A DNA stretch of 64,000 nt, taken from positions 2,085,001 to 2,149,000 of the forward strand of contig WPIO01000063.1 in NCBI GenBank assembly GCA_009760855.2. Reading direction: 5' to 3'. Both the position numbers and the translations under genes were made by a program. Numbering within the stretch: position 1 is the first letter of the stretch; each line of letters starts with the position of its first letter. Under the pieces are notes generated by a model. That model was given only the letters and a program-made list of their open reading frames with translations, ran no database searches and had not been told where the DNA came from. Of this stretch, positions 35,729 to 64,000 are shown piece by piece. This stretch comes from Cristatella mucedo. Taxonomy: Eukaryota; Bryozoa; Phylactolaemata; Cristatellidae.

Positions 35729-36003
35729 CGCAACGACATCTACTCTCCAACTGCCGACTATGGCACATCTTTTTCAGCGGTCCTGAACTGCTACTTCTAT
35801 GCTACTCACTACCTCAACTGCTCTCCTAACTCTGCTATACTTCCCACTTTCTCTTTGTTGCATGAGACGAAGTCTGTTGGGTACCGAATGCGTACCGAAA
35901 GCCGCTTAGGCTGTGAGTGCGCTATACAAAACTCTCCTGCGTAACACCCACATGGTCTTTATGACTTTGTGGAGTTACTGAAGGAGATACATGACATTAC
36001 ATT
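35729..36003 (+). mobile_element. L2-B short element (275 bp)
   Basis: Begins TCTTACGCAACGACATCTAC, the same start point as the copy at 32904. It ends in ACATGACATTACATTAC. It lies in unique-looking sequence. No duplicated target site is evident. Confidence 0.85.
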
Positions 36004-36005
36004 AC

Positions 36006-38230
36006 TTCTACACCTAGCTGCCTCTTGCTCAGGCAGGCTTGGGCATGGTGCACCACTAGAACAACCATTACATTGCATTCGGATCAGAGCTCGCCGTACT
36101 TACACCCTACTGGAGACAACTGATTGCATGCTAGTTTGATACACTTTATTAGTTAGTTGAGGCAGATGCAGCCGTGAGTATGCTGCAATAGTCTATGACA
36201 GTGAATGCCGAGCAGTCACAAATGACCACGTCGGTGTCAGAGAAGGTCGTCTTACTCCTTTATAAAAAAAATCCCATAACCTGGCGTTAAAGCCAGAAGC
36301 GGCTGTACGTGCTGAATGCTATGTGCGTCGATGCTGGGGAAACAATCACAGACGGCACAATCAGTAAAAATCGCCATGCCATGGTACACAGCTAACCATA
36401 GCAAGTGCCTGTAGGTCGAGATGTTGTCATGGACAGCACACGACCGGAGTACAAACGAGGGGGGGGAGGGAACATAAGACGGCCTTTTCACCCGACATCC
36501 TCAGCCGGCTTTGTGTCTCTCTGCTATGACGAGTCTCGTGAAGGAGAGGCCGATCAGGGAAAGCATCGACAGTCTAGCACAGCCAGTGCAGCATCTACGC
36601 CAGTCGTGCTTCCTGCTGCTCACAGATGGCTCGGCACCGTCGACAGGGCTTCCTCCTTCGATCGCTGCACGCTGACGTTCTACAATCGACCGACGGCAAG
36701 CTGCCAACCTACTGCTCAGCTTCGCAGCGACAGTGCAGCGCCGCCAATGAGCACGAGACATCACCAAACCCCAACCGAATGTCGTCAAGTTCCGGGACAA
36801 GCAGCAACAGATACTAGCCGTGGAGAGCAAATTATACAATCATCGGCAGAATGCATCTCTCTAACCCAGGCAACAACGGGGGGGGGGGGGGGGGAGAGGG
36901 AGGAATAGATAGAGGGGCTTTGTGCTCAGCTCAGCTGCTTTTTGCAATTACTAGGCACCTGACACGTTGTGGTTTCTAAGGCCAACCCATTAACGGACGA
37001 GAGAGTGGCAGTTGCACGGAGCCCTCCACGAGCAGCACTGTATTGCTGTATGGCACCGAGTTGTATCTCAAGCTGCATGAAAATGGGCTGCAGCGAGGCT
37101 CCACAATTACTGAAGCTTCCCGAACCTCAAACCTGCCGGCCAGCACAGACATTTGCCGGATCTCTTCATATGGCCATGCACGTTTACTCCATCCTTCTCA
37201 GCGTAGGTTGAGTCGAAATTAAGCCAAGGAGGGGGCTGGACATTGGCCCCCTTCTTGGAGGCAGCCACGAAGGCTGAAGGGACGCTTTGGGTAGCAAGGC
37301 TGCCTGACGACAGGTAGAGCCAAAATTCAGCCGAGGAGGGGGCCAGGCCTCACCGTTCCACAGGCAGCTAGCTAATCATGGTCAGGAGATGGGGTGCACC
37401 AATAAGCTTGGTCGCCGGCACTGCCCTTTCGGGCCGGTCCAAGGGATCACTAGATCGCCCTCTACCATACTCACAGCTCCACGGCTGTCTCACTGGACAA
37501 CAAAGACAGCAGTGGCCTCTGGCAGCGATCCTGAACATTCGGAGCACAATTACTAGCTGCAAGCCTACAGGGCAGATATGGGTAACTGAGCCCAGATCAG
37601 GGAATAATTAAACGAGCAGATCTGAGCCGCTTACGTCGGCAAATTGTGATGCCTGAAATGTAGTTCTGCAGAGGCAGGGGGTAGGCCTAAAGAAGCCCTG
37701 CCTGCTACTTCCCTTGAAAGCAAGTGAAAAACCAGGACTCAAGTGGAGGTGCCCCTAAGAAGTGAGGCAGCCAATGAAATACATGGCTCGAGCAGACGGC
37801 CATTCTCCTCGTGTAATTTATCTTTGCCGAGCAGGAGCATTTCTAATTGCTGGCCGACCTTAGGAAGGGCGTGGTTATGAGAGGGAACAGCCAGAGGTTT
37901 TGACGTTTCATCCGGTAGCTCGCTCGGACTCGTCGATCAAGCCGCACCTAACAGACAGGCTCGAGGAGCAAGGCGTGCCTCTCTCTCTCTCTCTCTCTCT
38001 TGCTCTTTCTCTCTCTCTCTCTCTAGACGTCAGAGAAGCAAACTTCTGATGCCGCTTGATCGGTCGAAGCCAAGCCCTGGCGGCCACCCGACAGGCCATC
38101 TGCCGCTAGGGCTGCTGCTTCCGCCAGACCTTCTCCGGCTTGAAATTCGTTTCCTAGCAACAACTCCCGACTCAAAAGGCAAGGCAGTGAGAGGCGATGG
38201 GGTGACAGCGACAGCAGTCTTGACCGAGAG

Positions 38231-38271
<41 letters not shown>

Positions 38272-38570
38272 AAAAGAGAGAGAGCAAAAGAGAGAGAGCA
38301 AGAGAGAAAGAGCAAGGGAGAGAGAGAGAGAGAGAGAAAGAAAGAGAGAGAGAGACATGCATCTCTCTCTCCCCCCCAAAGCTGTGACACTCAGACCGGC
38401 AGCAGGGCAACTGATTGTCGTTATAGCTAGTCCTGGCCAGCCCCCACCCACGTGGCACAGCACTGCTTGCTTACTCTCGTGAACTTGAGCGATGTCTGAC
38501 CAACCGTTAGAGCACAAGTCTCACTCGACACAGAAGGCTGTCTGATGTGAAGCAAAGTCCAGACTATATA
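36006..38570. other. Noncoding, no recognised gene
   Basis: Contains a poly(G) run of about 17 at 36878-36894 and (CT)n at 37980-38026. A GA-rich microsatellite lies at 38229-38354. Two similar ~30-bp blocks (AGCCAAGGAGGGGGCTGG and AGCCGAGGAGGGGGCCAGG) lie around 37225 and 37330. The open frame at 36405-36908 has no domain and ends in the poly(G) run. Confidence 0.4.
38229..38354. repeat. (GA)n microsatellite, imperfect
   Basis: GA dinucleotides interrupted several times by CAAA and AAAG. Confidence 0.9.
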
Positions 38571-38574
38571 ACTG

Positions 38575-38775
38575 AGGTGGAGGCTCCATATAAATAAACA
38601 AATACATCCTAGCTGATTGTACAGCCTCTTTTTGTATAGCGACAGAAGAGCCTTTACGGCTTTCACCACCATTTGCAATGGAGATAAAGGATCGCCCACC
38701 ACAGGCATCGAACTCACGACCTCGGTCCCGAGGTCGTGAAAGCAACCACCTTACCTTACCTAGGGTGCCTATCTT
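38575..38775 (-). mobile_element. tRNA-derived SINE, family S2
   Basis: On the minus strand: GGTAAGGTGGTTGC, a hairpin CACGACCTCGG/CCGAGGTCGTG, box B GAGTTCGATGCC, then TGGGCGATCCTTTATC, then AAGGCTCTTCTGTCGCTATA, then AAAAAGAGGCTGT and an ATTTATTTATT-like end. Related copies lie at 42.6, 45.7 and 61.3 kb. Confidence 0.8.
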
Positions 38776-38789
38776 ACCCCTAGACCCTT

Positions 38790-41700
38790 GCAGGCATCAT
38801 ATTATTTGCACATCGAGCACTTACCAGCGCCGTACGTACATGCGGGCAGGGGATGAGGACGATCTGAGCTAATCACAAACGGCCAGCCATTCAACTCCGG
38901 GAAGAACGCCTGCACCTTTCCGGCTAAGAGTACCATTACCCAGCTCTGCACACAATAGGTCTGACTCGAGAAAGAAGACAGAAGCAGACTAAAGTTCTCG
39001 CAGCACCGGCAAACCCTATGCAATCGCCGGACAGGCCTTATCGGCATATAGCCAACCGGAAAGATAGCCAAGCGCAGCATGCAGCAGACAGGGGGCGCGG
39101 CAGGGATAGCACGGCGCGGTAGCAGCGGCAGTTGAACACGGTCGGCTCTGCACTGCTAGACCTCATTAGCCACCTGTGTTCGATCATGGAAGCCTAGTTT
39201 CCAAATTGAGTTGCGCAATAGGCACGTCTAGCAAGCACCCCGTTTTATCTTGAGCTGTCATCCTCGAGCAGAAAAGAAAACGCTTAGACCGAAGCAGAAA
39301 ATGAGCCACTGCACCAGTTACCGCCGCCCACAGCATACCGCGCCGGCCGACATCAATTGTCTTCTATCCAAGAAGTATGCGCAGCCGTAGCGCTTCGGCG
39401 GCAGCTGCTGCCTCGGCAGCTTCAGTAGAAAGGGAGCCGTGCCGCCGAGATGAGAGCACGAACGCTTGGCATCGACAGCATGCGTGCGCAGGAAGTGCTG
39501 GAGACAGTGAGGCAATCTTGCCGGCGGCCCGTGCTCGGGCGCGATTTTCAATGGGTCAGGACAAGAGTGCTGCTGCTGTTCGTGGGAAGGGCTGTGCTCT
39601 CGAGCAAAGCGCTTCGCTTCGCAGATAGGCGAGCTGCTTTGCTTCAGTCTGAAGAGTCTGGAGTGCCGTTCGCTCAGCATCAGGGCGTTAGTGCAAGCGA
39701 TCGGTTTCGATAGGAGGCCGAGGCTCATCTCGATAACCGATCGCCAGGCGATGACCGCTGGCGATCGGTTTTATGGGTGCCACTCACTTCGCTCCCAAGG
39801 ATCAAAACACAGGAGGGGTGGGGGGGGGGAAGAAAACCACGAGCCGAGGCGGCGTGGCCGAGCGGCCGTGAAGCAGGAGCGCGAGCATCGAACGTGCAAA
39901 GTGCATAACGTAATGCCGAAATCGAGCCGGATCAGCACACCAGTCACCGGTCGGATCGGTCCTCGAGCAACCGCTAGGGTCCCGTGGTGCAACAGGCAGG
40001 GTGTCCGATGAGGCTGTGCACAAGCTCCAGCGGCAGCAGAATGGCAAAATTCATCACCGAGGTGGCCGCCAGGGGTCTAATGACTGTGGGCACGCTCACC
40101 CTAGGGTGCCGTGCCCACCGCGAAAGGCAAGCGCCTGAGCGGTTGACATTACACAGAGCCATCGCTGTTGCCAAGGCATCGGCGGTGAACGGCAACGAAA
40201 GCACGAGTATGGCGAGGTCAGTTAAGATAAATGAATAAATAAATTTCACTTGTATAGCGCCCTAAGAGAACTTAAATCTCTATTCAGGCGCTTCACATAT
40301 GCCACGAGGCTCAAGCCCACGACCTCGGCCATCAAATGCATTCACCTTGACCTTGGTCGAGGCGAGCACCTTGATCACTGGGCCAAACCAGCGCAGCAGC
40401 TATGGCAGTAGCCTAGGCGCAAACGCCCGGGAGCTCCGTGCAGTGGCAGCTTACAGCCGCTCAGCACTGCATACAGCGAACCAAACAAAATCAGACCAGG
40501 TGACCTACAGCGGGTTTCCAGCGACTGCACCGGGCAAGCAAACGACGAACAGATGACAAGACAGACAACAGGACCTGACAACAGACAACAGAACCTCTGA
40601 ACCCTCGTGGCAAGTCAGCCATTTGTTTTATTATGTACAAGAAAGGCGATTCCAATTGCTGTACCTCAGGTCGACCTGCTCTACCTTTAAAGCGGCTCAC
40701 AAGCGTTAGCAGCCTCGCACAGAGCCCGCCCGGGCAGCGAAACGCGATTGGGGCAAAGCTCGGCGACAAGCAGGCGGTCAGCGGCACTCCTGCTGAGCGA
40801 GGGCAGACTGCAAGAGGTGGCTCACTGCCGATCAAAACTGGGAAGAGAGGAGAGTGGAACCAGCAAAGGCGGCGGGCGGCCTACCCAGCGCGCACTCCAC
40901 TCAGGCCGAGCAAAGGCGGGCGTGATCGGGCAGCAGCGCCTTCAACAGGAACGATTCGGCTTAGCACGTGACCGGCGGCATCAGCCAATGCAAAAAGACG
41001 GATGCAGCGGCCGGCGGCGAGCTCGCTGTTTCGAACACACAACGAGACGTAATCATTTCGATGCCTTTCAGTGAGAGCAGCGGCCGTCGGTTGGCTGAAA
41101 TGAAAACTGGTCAGCTGGATCCGGTGCCGAAAAGGAAGCCTCGGGTGGTTCGTCGGACGGACACTTGCCGGGGCGGGCAGGTGCGGCGGGACTCGGCTGC
41201 TCGGCGACAAACCGGGAAGAGGACACGCACGACCAGTCATTGCCCGCCGCACAGCTACCGGATTTCGGGCAAGCTCGAGCAGGACTGCAGGCGAGGCGAC
41301 GGCAGGGCTGCACGAACAGAACTTCTAGAGGAGCGGCAGGAGCAGATGCTGCAAAAGACTCGCTGTGCCGACTCGCGACGGCGGCAGCACACACACAGAG
41401 AGCGGGTGCAGCGATGGACGTGAAGCAGCTGGGCCAACGACAGCGATGATCCCAGCGAGCGAAGTAGCAGCAGTGGGCGGCACGTGCAGCTGGCTTCGAA
41501 GCAAAGCTGGCTGGCTGTGATCGACCGCCAGCCTCGAGCCCGAGACACACAGGCTGCACTTAATTTGGCGACCACGCCATCGAAGCTTTGCAGCACAGCG
41601 CCGAGCACCAGCATTCAAAGGACAAATCAAGCCGAAGCAGCGCTGCCCCTCAGAGGCAGGCAACCAGCGGCAACGAAACGCAACGAAGGCTGCAGGCTCT

Positions 41701-41811
41701 CCTGGTGCATGCCAACCAAGTCACTTCGACTTTGAATGTGGATTCGAACGCCGTGGAGGACCCCAAGTCGAAAGCATTCGCTTGCTCCGACGGCAATGGA
41801 CTGCCTCCGGC
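38790..41811. other. Noncoding; possible 3' part or flank of PFKFB
   Basis: Apart from the S1 SINE at 40222-40400 and a 13-bp-arm hairpin at 39735-39770 (AACCGATCGCCAG and its complement), nothing was recognised. The unfound last exon of PFKFB could lie here or between here and 43.2 kb, but I could not support one. Confidence 0.35.
40222..40400 (-). mobile_element. tRNA-derived SINE, family S1, well preserved
   Basis: On the minus strand: GCTGGTTTGGCCCAGTGATC (box A), GTGCTCGCC, GAGGTCGTGGGCTTGAGCCT (box B), GGCATATGTGAAGCGCCTGA, then TTAAGTTCTCTTAGGGCGCT, ATACAAGTG and a TTTATTTATTCATT end. The tail resembles that of L2-A. Confidence 0.85.
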
Positions 41812-42057
<246 letters not shown>

Positions 42058-42407
42058 GGACCCCCCTCCCAGGGGGGAGGGGGAGGTAGAGCAGAGGCGC
42101 ACAATCCAGAGGCTCGCAGGCGAACTATGCACGCTGTAGGCTTCGCCATCGGCTCCAGGACACTTCCTTCCTTTGGCTACTGCTTTGCCGAAGGCTGGAC
42201 CGAGAGGAAGCAGCAAAAGCGATATACGATCCCCAACCCCCCCCCCCACCTCAGGGCACCTCACCCGATGCCTCGCCCTGCACCCGGAGGATGCGGAAAC
42301 GATGCGCAGACGACGTCACTAAGTCACCTTTCTTCGACGGCTGCTTTCTTCGACGGCTGCTAACTTCGAGTCCTGGCATCTTTTGCAGGTGGAGGGGTGG
42401 ATAGTCG

Positions 42408-42433
42408 TAATAATAATAATAATAATAATAATC
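42408..42433. repeat. (AAT)n microsatellite
   Basis: About eight ATA/AAT units without an adjoining L2 tail. Confidence 0.85.
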
Positions 42434-42554
42434 GCTTTTTGCACGACACCGGGGACCTCGACGAGGAAGGCTCTGATTTTCACCGAGAGGCAACTCACGA
42501 AAGCAGCATCTCCTTCCCTCCCTCCTTCCTCCTCACCCGGTGGGTAGTGGGTGA

Positions 42555-42715
42555 TGCTGTCGGGCAGCTGATTTCATATTTGCATAGCGGCAGAAGAGCC
42601 TTAGTGGCTATTGCTGCCGCCGCGCTTGCAGTTGGCCATTAAGAATCACCCACTGCATCAGGATTCGAGCCGACCTCGGTCGTGAAGCACCTAACCTCCT
42701 AAACTATCGGGTCCC
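42555..42715 (-). mobile_element. SINE family S2
   Basis: On the minus strand: GACCGAGGTCGGCTCGAATCC (box B), AGTGGGTGATTCTTAATGGC, AAGGCTCTTCTGCCGCTATG and an AATCAGCT end, matching the S2 order at 38.6 and 61.3 kb with moderate divergence. Confidence 0.75.
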
Positions 42716-43221
42716 ACCTCCACCTACACCAGCCCAAGGTACCTAGGCTTCCTCCTCATCACCATTTTGGACATACTGGCTCTCCACCCCTCGCGCTTTC
42801 GGCCACTACGTCTGCATTACAGTGGCCTGACTTTCAACACTGTGCCGACAAGCGCCAGCAACTGCTAACGAATCCACGCTCATGTCACAACATAGCAGAA
42901 CGAGAGCACACAAGCTCCCAAACGGCAAGTGCGCCTCCGCCGCCACCGAAGAAGAGCAGAGCATTGAGCGGCAAACATCTCGTGACAACAAACCACGTGA
43001 TCAGCACTAGGCAAAACCTCGAGAGCGTGCAACGGCATGGCATGGCATGCACCGGTAACCATTGGGTGGAGGGCGGCAGCAAGACCGGCATGCACCCAAG
43101 CCCCAAAACAAAAGTTGGATGACCGAGCATATCGAGTTTGCGCAAGCACAAAGCAAGCAGGCGGCGGCCTCAGCACGGACGGACCACCCGAGCGCACGAG
43201 CAGACGATGAGCGGCAATCAC

Positions 43222-62991
<19,770 letters not shown>

Positions 62992-64000
62992 CTGCAGCAT
63001 GGCAAAGGCTGGCGAGCTGAAGAGGCGAGAAGCTTCCGGCATGCAGCAGCATCCGGCATGCAGCTCCATTCCGAGCAGCAGCTGGCTACTGCTGGCACCG
63101 ACAGGCATTGCCACTGCGCCTCCCTGGCGGCACTAAAACCGGGTCGGCTTCAAATGGGCGCCACGGCAGGCAGTCCACGTCTCGGAAGTAGAATCGCTCC
63201 GCACACCGGAAAGTCTGCAGGGCGACGAGATGCCATGCCACACACCAACAACAGTCCAGGTCAAGGGGGGAGAGCAGCAGCCAACCGGTCTCTGACATAG
63301 GTGCTAGCCCGTTGGACAGGGCAGAGAACAATGAATCTTGGAAGTGGGAGGAGGCGGCATCTTTGACTACGATAATGCAGCGCAATGCACCGATAATGCT
63401 AGTACTCTTTTTTAGGTCAGGAATGTCCACGCAAAGACTCTGACGATAAAGACCAAGCATTAGTGTCAAGTGCTAAAAAAAGGAAATTCCCACCCGAGGC
63501 AACATAACTCTGAGGCTGCACTTTAAGTAGCCCTAGAGGCATTAGAATAAATACCTGGGGTCATTAGGTTATGGATATAGTGCATAACTTGACACGGACT
63601 GGACAAGAACACCTCGTGATGCCAAAGAATACCGTTGGCTTCAGCATATTCTCTGTTACAGAGATGTTATTCTTGCCTGTCGTTACAATGCCTAAAAATT
63701 TTAAACATACTCATCAGAGTTTCGAATGACGATCTGAGTCTCGGCCAAGTATTTTGCCCACAAAAATGGCTCCCTCCTAGGAGAAACCGAACCAGCCATG
63801 AATAACCACCAGCTAATTCTATAAATCCAGAATTGCTTCATGCCCAAGCCACCGAGATGGTAGAAAGATCTGTTCCCACAAACATCCCGTAGGAAGCCGG
63901 GAGAAGGCCAGTTGATGGAACCGAAGGGGTGACTCTAACTGTGGGCTACGTTAATAATAATATTGACACTGTTAAGAATACAGTAGCACATCACCCTCAG
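62992..64000. other. PFKFB intronic sequence upstream of the VFDATN exon
   Basis: No exon encoding the preceding kinase segment was found before the window ends. The minus-strand frame at 63086-63469 lacks family similarity. Confidence 0.5.

Noticed and set aside
36405..36908. 167-residue plus-strand open frame
   Set aside because: No domain, and it ends in a poly(G) run encoding GGGGG. No supporting splice sites or promoter.
63086..63469. Upstream PFKFB kinase exon
   Set aside because: The minus-strand translation has no similarity to the kinase region that should precede VFDATN.

Overview
The window looks like nuclear DNA from an invertebrate animal. The evidence is spliced protein-coding exons with GT/AG junctions, L2/CR1-clade LINE retrotransposons with ATT-type 3' microsatellites, tRNA-derived SINEs, and very many long dinucleotide repeats ((CT/GA)n, (CA/GT)n, (TA)n). 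I could not settle the phylum. The left ~24 kb is very GC- and CpG-rich. The rest is more balanced and heavily invaded by retrotransposons. There is no prokaryotic operon, CRISPR array or integron.

Left edge (1-3,850, minus strand): the 5' end of an unidentified gene. A 710-nt coding exon (2971-3680) encodes an Ala/Gly/Tyr/His-rich, low-complexity N-terminus with poly-Ala and poly-Gln tracts. It splices in frame, across a 2.8-kb intron, to a second exon that runs off the window at position 1. A TATA box lies about 190 nt upstream of the ATG. The composition resembles the N-terminus of a developmental transcription factor, but no DNA-binding domain is inside the window.

3.9-24.4 kb: GC-rich noncoding DNA. 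I see no convincing exon. It holds several perfect short hairpins, a 31-bp tandem repeat, CTCF-like motifs, (CT)n tracts, remnants of L2 elements, and a (TA)n/SINE fold-back near 17 kb.

24.4-36 kb: a retrotransposon graveyard. Two L2 families are present. L2-A has an (ATT)n tail and L2-B has an (ACATT)n tail (names are mine). One L2-A copy keeps a 431-residue open C-terminal reverse-transcriptase frame, and another is close to full length. Each of these two is interrupted by an L2-B insertion.

43.2-63.0 kb (minus strand): the one gene I can name with certainty is PFKFB, 6-phosphofructo-2-kinase/fructose-2,6-bisphosphatase. Eight exons join into an uninterrupted 325-codon frame covering the end of the kinase domain and the whole bisphosphatase domain up to near its C-terminus. 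The first exons lie beyond 64 kb, and the last exon was not found. Its introns carry L2-A copies (all antisense to the gene), an L2-B copy, SINEs, and long microsatellites. One is a ~345-nt tract read as (CU)n just upstream of an exon.

How it fits together: two host genes, both on the minus strand, are separated by about 39 kb of noncoding DNA. L2-A probably also mobilises the tRNA-derived SINE family S1, because the two share a 3' tail.
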